From positions 30,380,001 to 30,444,000 of the forward strand of contig CM060731.1 in the NCBI GenBank assembly GCA_030704615.1: a stretch of 64,000 nt of DNA. Reading direction: 5' to 3'. A program made the position numbers and the translations under genes. Within the stretch, counting starts at the first letter, position 1. Every line of letters begins with the position of its first letter. Of this stretch, positions 47,229-64,000 are shown piece by piece. This DNA comes from Takakia lepidozioides. Its lineage: Eukaryota > Streptophyta > Takakiopsida > Takakiales > Takakiaceae. Below the pieces are notes generated by a model. The model was not told where the DNA came from and searched no databases. It worked only from the letters and a program-made list of their open reading frames with translations.

Positions 47229-48373
47229 CAGTGTTGGGTGGGTATATGAATTACCCTGATATACCCTGCGGGTATATCAGGGTATATTGATATATATATA
47301 TACCCTGGTGTGGCAAGTTTAGGTACCCGGATGTATACCCTTATATCAGGGTATATTTTTATGATATACCCTTATCCTTATATTTACCTGCATCAAGACG
47401 CTCAATATACCCTACTTTCCTGAAGGGTATATGTTAAAATGATGGGTATATCTAATCAGGGTATATAAGGGCCTTAATGTGCCTTCATAGCCTTTATGTG
47501 CTAGGTCTTTTCTCTTTTTGTTGTGTTGTTAGGGAGCCTTGAGCTATAAGAAAGCTCCAATCACAGCTAAAACAAATGTTACATAAATGTCATTCCTTAA
47601 ATGTCATATAACCCAAACAATACCTCTTCAGATCTCGCATATATATAATATATATATAAAAGGAAACCTGACAGCCCACAATTTATGCCCTTGAGGGGTT
47701 TTTATTAATTTATTAATTTAAGGAAATCTGGGAGCAACGGCCCACAATTCAGGCCCTTGAGGAGGGGGAAAGATACCCCCTTTTATTTATGGGCCATGCG
47801 ACCTACAGGACGATCAACGCCCAAACATACCGTCACACGAACAATCCCACACACAGGGCAGGGCAGCGGGTTCGAACCCCGAACTACTTGAGTGACACAC
47901 ACTGTGCACTTACCAGCTGAGCTACCACCCCATGTGTTTTTTTTAAAATCTCAAACCTCCTCCATCTTGCATTGGAAATTAACACTATCTTATCAATTTT
48001 CTCAGATTGTTTTTTTTTTTGTTTGTGTTTTGTACATATTGAAGAACATCTTGTGAGCAGTCGCTCCCAGGTTTCCTTTTTGAAAAATAAAATAAAAATA
48101 AAAATCATATATTCCTTAAAACCATTAAATTATATATCAATGGAAATAACTATCCATACCCGGAAACTATTCATACCCTCAGGGTATATTTTGGCATATA
48201 TATCCATACCCGGGGGTTATATAGAAATCTGAAAAGTTAATTTACCCATACCCGGAGGGTAAATATTTTTTCGAGATTTCAATTTATCCATACCCGGAGG
48301 GTAAATGATTTGACAAAAATAATTTACTTATACCCTAAGGGTATATTGAAATCAATATACCCGCACAACACTG
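47229..48373. mobile_element. Non-autonomous hAT element with 8-bp target duplication
   Basis: Starts CAGTGTTGGGTGGGTATAT and ends in the inverted ATATACCCGCACAACACTG, with ATACATAC directly repeated at 47221-47228 and 48374-48381. An 8-bp duplication and CAGTGTTG ends are the hAT signature. The interior is dominated by GGGTATAT/ATATACCC words at both ends, probable transposase-binding subterminal repeats, and holds a tRNA-derived SINE. No transposase. Confidence 0.85.
47722..47937 (-). mobile_element. tRNA-derived SINE (copy 1)
   Basis: On the minus strand GGGGTGGTAGCTCAGCTGG gives a perfect Pol III A box and GGGTTCGAACCC a perfect B box, spaced as in a tRNA. A body shared with the SINE at 58589-58794 follows (CATAAATAAAAGGGGG, CCTCCTCAAGGGCCTGAA, TTGTGGGC), then a TTAATTTATTAA-type tail. 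A short truncated second 3' end of the same SINE follows at about 47661-47700. The cloverleaf is imperfect, so it is not called as a tRNA gene. Confidence 0.8.
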
Positions 48374-48381
48374 ATACATAC

Positions 48382-50318
48382 CTCCCTCCATGCTGCGGTC
48401 TATATCATACCTGTCTTGTATCGCGATGGAGGATATTACTATTTGATACCAGTATTGCTGCGATTCGAGCTTCCAAACAGCCGAGCAGTAGGTGTATGTG
48501 TGGAGTTAGGGCGAGGGAATTATTCCGTTCAATTAAAAAGGCATGCAAACTTTTGGGTGGGTGTGGAGCCTCTCATTTTAGATTAACAACGTCTTGAATG
48601 CATTGTGGGGCCCGCACATGGTGGGACGTGCAAAATGGAGAGCCCCAGGGGGCCATGGGTCTGCAAGGAATGGTCTACAGCATGGAGGGTCTCCCCATGC
48701 CCCACTAGCAGACCCGCGGGAAAGCCTCTCCTGAGGCACACGCGCTATTCCAAGGTCGAGAGTTTAGAATAAAGCAATAAAATCTCGAATGTTGAGAAAA
48801 AAGCTGTGGGTGTCCCAGTGGTTGGATGCAATCCTTGAAAGTGCAGTGGCTGTGGGTTCAACCTTGAATGATGGTACAATATGTAGAAATGAAAATTGGG
48901 AAGTACACCAATTGTGTACATCCATTTCCATTCTCGAATAACAGTGCGTCCCTTCAATTGCAGTTGGATCCTCATGCTGTGTTGCCTGCGGTGGTTCTTG
49001 AGTTCCCTGTAGGGCCCTCCCCATACCCAGGCATAAACAAGGTAGAGTAAGAAAAGCAATAGCAAAAGAAGGCTGGAAGTGCAAGATGGCATGCAATGAA
49101 GACAAAGTTAATGAGCCCTCACTGGCGAGGCAGGCTCCTGAGTGCTTTGCGTCTGTACAATGCCAATGTCCTCCATCGCGAAATGAACAGGTTGGTGGGG
49201 TTTGGCCACACAAGGCGTAGACAGATGGAAGGCACAAAACCCTAGTTCCATTTTGGCAAGTAAGAATAGACTATCAAATTTGTCCAGCGAGAAATATAAG
49301 AAACAGATATGTGCTGCTTTCAAAAGTATTAGACTCAGAGAGAGAGATTACTCCTTCCGTATCGGACTTGGTGACGAACATCGTTCCAGCTATCCAATCG
49401 GGCCTCATTGAAAGAACCTTGGTAGTTGAAGTGATGGTAGAGAATCAGTCTGCTGCTTTGCCAGCTGTCTCAGGATTCTCCAAGCCTAAATCGGATCAAC
49501 GATAGATGGAACCTCCCTTCCGTCCCCAGCTGAGTTTCATTTTGGAGTAGTAAGATTGATTCTTGTCGTCCACAGTAGCGAGTCGTTCTTCCTTTCCAGG
49601 CATGGTCGATGAAAAGTTGATTGTTGAAGGCTTGTTCCCTTGGATTAGACAGGGAGTTCGCTGATTGTACCCTGGTCAATACCGGTACCTCGACAGCTAT
49701 GAGCAAATTCCCAATACTAAACCAGCACTAGATTGAAGGAGGATCTGATTGGCGCAACACATGGTGGCTTCAGTGTTCTTCGGGCCGATTTTGGTTTCGG
49801 CTCCAAGGTACCAAAACCACTGGGTAACTGAGGCCCATCCGGGTACCCGCCCCACAGTGATTAAGCGGTGTCCTCTATATGCATGGAGGATCCATTTGGG
49901 AATGCCCCAGGTGAGCTCAAAAGTCCTGCTACAATTATTGGTAAAACTCCATTTGAGTTTGATTAATCAACTCCACCATGATATATTTCATCTCCTGAGG
50001 GTGTAGTTATTCTCTAAATGAATGGCTAATGTCATTGCTGATCTTCAAAATATTCCCTACACCCCATTATGCCAATGATGGCAAGTGTTTGAAATAGTTC
50101 TCCCCCTCACTTTCTAACAATGTACAACTGTATGCTCTAAGTATGCAGGTGCGCCTCCTTTAAACGCATCCTGCTTACTGCCTTAGACACATCCTATGCA
50201 CTCAACAATTAGACTGTAGGATTATCTCCTGACATGGCCACTAACTTGAAGGAACAAAAACACATGTTCACACGTACTCATGACAAAAAGGCATATAATG
50301 TTTTTTCTTAGATGACTT
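48382..50318. other. No host gene seen; contains one SINE-like piece
   Basis: Intergenic sequence 3' of the receptor kinase. Apart from the tRNA-like element at about 48803 I see only short frames. Confidence 0.4.
48803..49075 (+). mobile_element. SINE-like sequence with weak Pol III boxes
   Basis: GGGTGTCCCAGTGGTTGG (one mismatch to an A box) and TGTGGGTTCAACC (B box) are about 50 bp apart, followed by a unique body and an A-rich end (AAGAAAAGCAATAGCAAAAG). The arrangement is that of a tRNA-derived SINE of another family. Confidence 0.45.
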
Positions 50319-58183
<7,865 letters not shown>

Positions 58184-58588
58184 GCTAGGAAATTTTCCGA
58201 ACCCAATTCGAAGAGGGCGCGAGTAAGAGTTTCCCGCGAAGATTGAAGATGCTACCTCGACCACCATCCATGAAAATCTGAGCCCGAGCTTCCACCAACT
58301 CTCACCAGACCCGCAAAGCTCCCACACACAAGATTTCTTGCTACCGCCAGAAACACAGACCTTAGTGAATAACCTGAAGTCCTTCCCTGTCTGCTATTGC
58401 AAGTGAAGTACTACATGAGTCAGACAAATATTATCTTTACACACATAAAGATAAAGATAAAGTTTCTTTAGCGTCAGAAGACCCCCTGTGGGCGGGGCCA
58501 GGACGGCCACGGGACGGCCGGCGTAACCAAAGGATTGGTCATTACTTTCAGTAAGAAGACAGTGGTAAATCAAGAGCAGGCCAAGATT
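58184..58588. other. 5' flank of the receptor kinase
   Basis: Upstream of the start on the minus strand the frame stays open to about 58327, so an upstream start is possible, but the signal peptide begins at 58183. Around 58480-58530 is a GC-rich ACGGCCACGGGACGGCCGGCG patch. Confidence 0.4.
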
Positions 58589-58794
58589 TATTTTTTTTAT
58601 TTTTTTTAAGAGGAAACCTGGGAACCACAGCCCACAATTCACGCCCTTGAGGAGGGGGAAAAATTAACCCCCTTTCATTTATGGGCTAAGACATACGGTA
58701 CAGTCCCACACAGGGGGCAGGGCAGCAGGTTTGAACCCCGAACCACCAGGGCGACACACCGTGCACTTACCAGCTGAGCTACCACTCGAGGTGC
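58589..58794 (-). mobile_element. tRNA-derived SINE (copy 2)
   Basis: On the minus strand GAGTGGTAGCTCAGCTGG is an A box and GGGTTCAAACC a B box; the body matches copy 1 (AAATGAAAGGGGG, CCTCCTCAAGGGCGTG, GGTTTCCTCTT) and ends in an A-rich tail (AAAAAAAATAAAAAAAATAA). CCAAGATT is repeated at 58581-58588 and 58795-58802, a target duplication. Confidence 0.82.
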
Positions 58795-58802
58795 CCAAGA
58801 TT

Positions 58803-59149
58803 GAGTCTTGCTAGAGAGGTACCGTTGGGTTGTTTTTTTTTTTTTTTTTTCTGGCGAATTTTCGGAATATTTCGATCTCAAAAAATAAAATGGAATATTC
58901 TCTCATGAATTCTCTGTTTTCTCATGGATGAAATTTCCAAACTTCTCCGGATAAAATATAAATTATGGATGAGTTTGTCAAATATGGATTATATACATGG
59001 ATGAAAGTACACATTTCAGTGGATGAACAGAAATTCTGGCTGTTTCCTGCAAAACTCCGTAACCACTCCTGTTATTTTCCACATTTCAAGAAAAAAATCA
59101 CACTTGGGATTCATAAAAACAAATGAAATGTCAACGCGTTGCTGAAGTG
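58803..59149. other. No recognisable gene
   Basis: Contains a T22-like homopolymer near 58830-58850 and ATGGAT-rich AT sequence. Confidence 0.4.
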
Positions 59150-59275
59150 TCCAAGTGTTCCTTGAAGGCCAGGTGGATACCTTTATGACATCGAGCGGCA
59201 TGTAGATTGAACCCGCAACCACTAGTGAGGTGGCTTGTGTCGTGACCACTGGGAGTAGTTGATTGGAGTGCGATG
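59150..59275 (-). mobile_element. tRNA-like (SINE-type) sequence
   Basis: Minus strand: CTCCCAGTGGTCACGAC (weak A box), then GGTTGCGGGTTCAATCT (B box) about 40 bp later. It resembles the tRNA-like core inside the neighbouring hAT elements. Confidence 0.4.
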
Positions 59276-60050
59276 GCTGAGATCCCTAGAACTAGAATAA
59301 AAGAAATGAGATTAGTAAGGAAAAGACGACACTGACTGGGTAAGATCCCATGGGACCGTACGCCAAAGAACCCTTGCCCTAGACCTAACATTCCATAAGG
59401 TAAGCTCCCTGAAAATACAAACGGGAAAAACCCATAGGTCTTACGTTTTTTACACTTCTGTAAAGAACTGGGGGTGATTTCTCTCCGTTAATATCGTTTC
59501 ATTATACAGCGTAATAACCAGTGTTGTGAGGGTAGTAGCATTTTAAGGAACCTGCCGGGGTTCGGGTTTTCTTTTGGAACCAAGTCCGGGTCTGGATCCG
59601 GGTTTTTGAAATTTGGAAAATCCGGGTTCGGGTCCGGGTTTTCAAACATGGACTTGGGTCCGGGTTGGGAAATATTAGCGGGTTCACGGGTCAGCGAGTT
59701 AATTGATTAAATAAATTAAACAATAAAATTAATTAGAGATAAATTATTTTTGGCTTGAAAAAAGACTAAATCTTAATAGCGAATTTTATTTTAAGACACA
59801 TTCCTTCAAAATATACCATGAATATGTATTGCTCATTTAGCACAAGAATTAAAATAGAATTTGAGTTCATCAGTTCTTAAACATGTTAAAAATAGTAATA
59901 TCCCTCAAGGCTCATAGATTACTATAGCAATGTAGCATGGATGTATGGGAGCTGGCCTAATAATAATGACGCCTCCTTCGGAAGGCGTAAATTATGGTGT
60001 CACTTGACCCCGAAGGACACAACTTTGTGACACCAATCCGTGGATTGAAC

Positions 60051-60957
60051 CAGTGTTGTGCGGGGTCCGGGTTTTGAAGGCGGTACCCGGCAGGTTAGGA
60101 TCTGGGTTTACCGGACCCGTGCTATCACAAAAAACCCGGACCCTAACCCGGATTCATTTCTAAAATGAACCTGGACCCGGACCGCCTGGGTCCAGAACCC
60201 GTTAAACCCGCTACCCGTGGGTCAATGTAGCGGGTCAGGGGTCCGGGTCTTAAATTTAGATGGGGCATAGGGGGTCCACCTTAGATTTGGTAGGTTTTGT
60301 CATATGTGTGGAGGGGACGAGCAGTAATAAGCAGCAGCCAGCCCCACCACGTTGTAGCCCACTGGTAATGCCCACATACCACCTCAAAAGCGGTTGTGGG
60401 TTCAATCCCCGGAGTGGTGTCACAAAGTTGTGCCCTCTGGCACCATAATTTACACCTCCCAAAATATTATTATTATGCCGGATCCCACACATCCGTGCTA
60501 TAGTGATCTACCCTTGAGGCATATTACTATTCTTAACATGTTTAAAGAATTGATATTGAAAAATAGAAAATGGAACTTAAACTTAATTTAATTCTTATTC
60601 ATGGTATACATATTCATATTCATGGTATATTTTGAAGGAATGTCTCTTAAAATAAAATTCATTATTAGGATTTAAAGTTTTTTCCAGCCAAAAATAAATT
60701 TATCCCTAATTAATCTTAATTTTCTAATTTATTTAATCAATAAATTAGGACCCAGATCCGAACCCGTGAACCCGCTAATATTTCCCAACAACTACCCGGA
60801 CCCTAACCCGAGTCCGTGTTGACAAACCTGGACCCGAACCCGGACCCGGATTTTCCAAATTTCAAAAACCCGGATCCGAACCCAGACTTGGCTCCCGAAA
60901 AAAACCCGCACCCGGACCCGGCGGGTTCCTTGAAAAGCCAGAACCCGCACAACACTG
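60051..60957. mobile_element. Inner hAT element inserted in inverted orientation
   Basis: Starts CAGTGTTGTGCGGGGTCC and ends GAACCCGCACAACACTG, with GATTGAAC at 60043-60050 and 60958-60965. Its left end matches the reverse complement of the outer element's right end (61080-61232) and its right end the reverse complement of the outer left end, so it is the same family in the opposite direction. Confidence 0.85.
60330..60440 (+). mobile_element. tRNA-like core of the inner hAT element
   Basis: GTAGCCCACTGGTAATGCC (near-perfect A box) and TGTGGGTTCAATCCCC (B box) followed by GGTGTCACAAAGTTGTG. Same core as in the outer element, in the opposite orientation, so it is part of the family and not a chance neighbour. 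Confidence 0.65.
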
Positions 60958-61240
60958 GATTGAACCCACAACTACTTTTGAGGTGGTATGTGGCCATTAC
61001 CACTAGGCTAACAATTTGGTTGCCCAGATGGTCTAACTTGAGTGATGGATTGGCTCGCAGGAAGCTGGTTCTAGACCTAGCAGGCGGGTCCGGTCCGGTT
61101 CATTGCTAGGTCCAGGTCGGGTTCATTTTAGAAATGAACGGGTCAGGGTCCGAGTTTTGGTGATAGCACGGGTGCGGGCCCGGGTTACCCCGCCAGGTAC
61201 CCAAGGTCAAAACCCGGACGCTCAAAACACTGGTAATAAC

Positions 61241-61747
61241 CAGCCACGAGTATGAACAGTGCCGATTACACTCTCTATAATGCACACCTCCGACATTTTC
61301 TTATCTTTTACTTCCAAGATCTTTTCCTTCACTAGTCCCATTTCTTTTTATCATAAAAAGAAACAATGAAAAGAAAAAGAAATAATCCCTTTTCTTTACG
61401 CAAATGACCTCGTGTCGGGCGCCCCTTGAATTTTATGCCTAGGGTTGAGGGCGGCCTTGAATTTTATGCCCTAGGACCTTGGGCGCCCGGCTTAAAATTC
61501 AAGGAGCACCCTCCTCCCCAGGGGGTTTGTATCCTTGTGAGCACAACGTGTGCATGCTCACGTGAGCACAACCCACGGTCATGGGAGTTTTATGTTTTTA
61601 AGCCTCGGTCATAGGAGTTATATGTTTTCAAAACAGAATAAAACCATAAGTGGGTATAGAAGACTGATGCATTTGTAGAGTACATTTGCGCCAATTCAGC
61701 GAGGCGAGACCTTCAGTAGTGTAGCCAAAAACCCTAAACCTGTAGTG
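61241..61747. other. No gene; short duplications
   Basis: CCTTGAATTTTATGCC occurs twice near 61425-61470, followed by the inverted TTAAAATTCAAGG. GGTCATGGGAGTTTTATG and GGTCATAGGAGTTATATG are another local duplication near 61577-61627. Confidence 0.5.
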
Positions 61748-61935
61748 GCGGCAGTGAATTTCGCCCTAAGAAATACTTGGTGATTTGGGCACAAACTAAG
61801 CAGCGGTGAATTTCGCACTGAGAAATACTTTGTGATATGGGCACAAACCAGGCAACGGTGAATCTCGCACTGAGAAATACTTGGTGATATGGGCACAAAC
61901 TAAGCAAGCGGTGGGTTTTGCATTGAGAAATCCCA
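61748..61935. repeat. About 56-bp tandem repeat, three to four copies
   Basis: Units read GCGGTGAATTTCGCACTGAG, then AAATACTTGGTGATATGG and GCACAAACTAAGCA. The last copy is diverged (GGTGGGTTTTGCATTGAG). A minus-strand open frame through it is repeat-derived. Confidence 0.75.
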
Positions 61936-62478
61936 TCACCCAAAAATTCTACATCCAAAAGGAATGGGTGGGGGCTTGAAAAATGACCTATCATCCTTTT
62001 AGCCACAATGTGATTGCTTCTCAAGCGGAATTTCGCAGTGCAAAATTATCCATAGGAGTTTTTTTTTTTTTTTAATTTATTTTAAGCAAGGGAAAGGACC
62101 TTATAGTTGAGATGAAGCCTCACCGCCTACTCTCCCGCATCTTATGGAGAAAAAGCCACGCCTATAGGGTAACATGTTCATCAGGTATAAGGGCTACTTG
62201 TTCTCTATGTGTTAGTTTTGCATAATTGTTAATTTCGTCAATTTCATTTCGATGTGAAAATTTCCCGGGAATTTGGGGAATATGACCTTGTGCTCACGTG
62301 AGCATGCTCACTCGCTACCCAACCTCCTCCCATGGGGCCTTCCTCTATACCTAACCCTATCCTGGGGTTTATCGTAAGACTTGGCCTCATCTGCTCAACC
62401 AATATAGCACACATGCAATTCTAGCGACGACCGAAGGTCGGAAGCTAGTTTAGCGTAGAGCAGGAATAGGGTGCTATA
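61936..62478. other. No recognisable gene
   Basis: Contains a T16-like run near 62060 and CTCACGTGAGCATGCTCAC at about 62293-62311, the inverse of a motif near 61552. Confidence 0.4.
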
Positions 62479-63900
62479 GTGCCACGTCATCGTAGACACG
62501 TCATCGTCGTTGTCAATATCTTTGGAATCTGCCCGGACGGCCCGCGCGAAAAACCCCAAAGCGCCAAGTTGTTTTGGAATTGCCCGGACTGCCCGATTCT
62601 TAGAGTTCTTGAACTGCAGGAGCTCTGCGTTTTCCGCCATCGTGCACCTTGCAAGCTCTCAATAGTCTCGCTGCTCAATGCAAACCGTGGTCTCTCCCTC
62701 ATTCGATCAGCTTCGGTTTTCGTGCGAAGGCTCCGCAGATCACATCATTTTACTTGCTTAGGCTTGTGAACGTGTTTTGGTCGTGACAGCCACATCATCA
62801 ATCATGATGGTAAGGTTGTTTGCTTTTGGGCCCTTTTCCAAGCATTGAATAGAAAGTTTGGGGTAAGGAATCAACAAGAAGTGATACAAAGTATGCTGAT
62901 GAGCATAACAATGTTTTTCAGTTGGTGATATCTGAACTTTTCAGAACCGCATAAGCAAGTTAGGATGGCATATGTGAAGATGTTCTGCATCACACAAGGT
63001 TTCACTATTATTGATCTAGGTCTGGTGGTCAAACATTGGGTTGTGCACTCAGGTGTGTGCTCTGCAATGGAACCGGCATCAAAAGGAGATACTGAGCAGC
63101 CATAGGTTCAGCCAGAATCAACTGTGCTTGCGGAAGTATCCATCTATGGCCAAAATTGCTGAACTCACTGGTCACACTACCCGTGTTCTCCATCTTGCCC
63201 AATAACCGGTTTTAGTACAAGTATGTACTCGATTTGTGAATTTTTCTTTGAAATCTGGCTCTGCCTCTCAATAGATTTTCTTTGTGTTGTACAGATTTTG
63301 CAGATGAGTTGAAGAAGGCACGCCAGTTTGGAAGTCTAACTGCATTTGGACGCGGCTTGCCCAGAGGGGGTGAAGTATCAGCTGTAAAATCCCTTGAGAG
63401 ACAGGAGGGGATTCTTCGATCCCTAGCCTGACATGACCCTCTGGTATGCTTTTTCATTACATCTGAATTTGGTTGCTACAACAGGAAAGTTTGTTTCAAT
63501 GTTAAATGAGAGCACCAACCTTCAGAAGTGGTAAATAATTAAAGAGGGCTGCATACTGGATGGCCGGGCTTGCAGGTGAGCACACGATGTCTTCAGAAAG
63601 TAAGCAAGGGGCATCAGGCTGGGCATGGTGTGGGTCCAGCGAGTTGGAGAGCTGCACAAGGCTGAGGTGGCAACGAAGTGGGGGTGCACTGTGCGTGATG
63701 TTGATGCCGTACTGGCAAAGTACGAGTGGGCAAAGGAAGCAAACAGGCGTGTGATGAAGCTTAAGGAGGAAGGCAAGCCGCTTAGCTCTTGTATGTTTTT
63801 GTTATGCTCTGGCAGCTGCATTCTCTTCTCAAAATCTCTCCTCCCGCCATCTCACCAAATGGTTTTCCATTGTTTGCCTGTTTCCTACCATCTTTTAATA
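62479..63900 (+). pseudogene. Unnamed plant gene pieces (helical protein), probably broken
   Basis: Two coding-like blocks lie in order on the plus strand. 63295-63441 reads FADELKKARQFGSLTAFGRG then GGEVSAVKSLERQEGILRSL, hits TGA (63429), and ends HDPL at a GTATGC donor. 63622-63789 reads VWVQRVGELHKAEVATKWGC, VRDVDAVLAKYEWAKEANRR, MKLKEEGKPLSS and a GTATGT donor. The protein is charged and helical. I think it is a conserved plant family but cannot name it. The TGA, probably from a Gly codon, and the lack of a clear start argue that this copy is dead, unless the stop is spliced around. The 62479-62766 frame upstream is an uncertain first exon. Confidence 0.4.
63050..63206 (+). pseudogene. 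CDC20-type WD40 fragment
   Basis: One frame reads [50 protein letters not shown] then TAA and Pro. It follows the WD40 blade of plant CDC20, the activator of the anaphase-promoting complex, where LWKYPS and LAQSPDG are usual. Here the Trp is Arg (CGG) and the Ser codon position is TAA. An acceptor-like CAG precedes it. It is one exon-sized piece, so probably a captured or retrocopied remnant. Confidence 0.75.
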
Positions 63901-64000
63901 CCTTGAATGATGAAATATATTTGTCCCTATACCTTGAATATAAGGTGGCCATAGCTAGGAGATGAAGGGTCTGGCCTGAGGTTGACACCATGGATTTGTT

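Larger units (their letters stand above)
59965..61020 (-). mobile_element. tRNA-like core of the outer hAT element, interrupted
   Basis: After removing 60051-60957 and one duplication, the minus strand shows TTAGCCTAGTGGTAATGG (perfect A box) and GTGGGTTCAATCC (B box) about 35 bp apart, followed by a GTGTCACAAAGTTGTG tail. The inner element's target duplication GATTGAAC is the reverse complement of GTTCAATC, part of the B box. Confidence 0.65.
59519..61232. mobile_element. Outer hAT element (non-autonomous)
   Basis: Starts CAGTGTTGTGAGGG and ends CTCAAAACACTG, with GTAATAAC directly repeated at 59511-59518 and 61233-61240. Ends are packed with GGGTCCGGGTTTT/AACCCGGACCC words. It carries a tRNA-like core on the minus strand (about 59965-60050 and 60958-61020), split by the inner element. 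Without the inner insertion it would be about 0.8 kb. Confidence 0.85.

Noticed and set aside
47722-47937. tRNA gene on the minus strand
   Set aside because: A and B boxes are perfect, but a second copy with a shared 3' body and A-rich tail at 58589 shows a SINE; acceptor and anticodon stems do not pair well.
60330-60440. tRNA gene
   Set aside because: The same tRNA-like core recurs inside the sister hAT element; it is transposon-borne and I see no good cloverleaf.
61734-62024. 96-codon minus-strand repeat protein
   Set aside because: The frame is produced by the 56-bp tandem repeat and has no start context or known motif.

Overview
This window looks like nuclear DNA of a land plant. The evidence is a leucine-rich-repeat receptor kinase with about seventeen exons, a PLS-type pentatricopeptide-repeat (PPR) pseudogene, PDF-motif pieces typical of plant organellar single-stranded-DNA-binding (OSB) proteins, an ABCG-type transporter exon, GT/AG introns and very heavy transposon content. 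The PPR style and the repeat load would fit a fern, lycophyte or other seed-free plant, but the sequence alone does not fix the lineage. Everything here is manual reading; exon borders are inferred from GT/AG sites and reading phase.

Layout. 0-5.4 kb: degenerate satellite-like arrays, split by a LINE tail carrying an RNase H domain with a 9-bp target duplication. 5.75-16.76 kb: the main object, a Ty3/gypsy-type LTR retrotransposon whose original single reading frame ran gag, protease, C5-DNA-methyltransferase, reverse transcriptase, RNase H, integrase, PHD-like finger. It is now broken by 19 in-frame stops and two frame changes. 16.8-21.7 kb: repeats, LINE pieces and a decayed possible OTU-protease remnant. 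21.7-28 kb: an unidentified multi-exon minus-strand gene. 29.6-30.9 kb: OSB-like fragments, one segment of which is duplicated at the left edge of the window. 31.0-33.5 kb: a truncated inverted relative of the LTR element (LTR part plus leader). 34.3-35.0 kb: PPR pseudogene. 37.5 kb: a lone ABCG exon. 38.0-43.2 kb: a dienelactone-hydrolase-like gene (minus) with two LINE tails in one intron. 44.2-46.4 kb: a pogo/Tigger-type DDE transposon. 47.2-48.4 kb: a non-autonomous hAT element with an 8-bp target duplication and a tRNA-derived SINE inside. 50.3-58.2 kb: the receptor kinase (minus). 58.6-61.2 kb: SINEs and two hAT elements, one inserted in inverted orientation inside its own relative. 62.5-63.9 kb: gene fragments, including a broken CDC20 WD40 piece.

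The genes do not form a shared pathway; two host genes look usable (dienelactone hydrolase, receptor kinase) and one minus-strand gene is unidentified. The notable system is the retrotransposon that carries a DNA methyltransferase between protease and reverse transcriptase and a PHD-like finger after integrase. Its nonsense codons all fit cytosine deamination, as expected of a methylated transposon.
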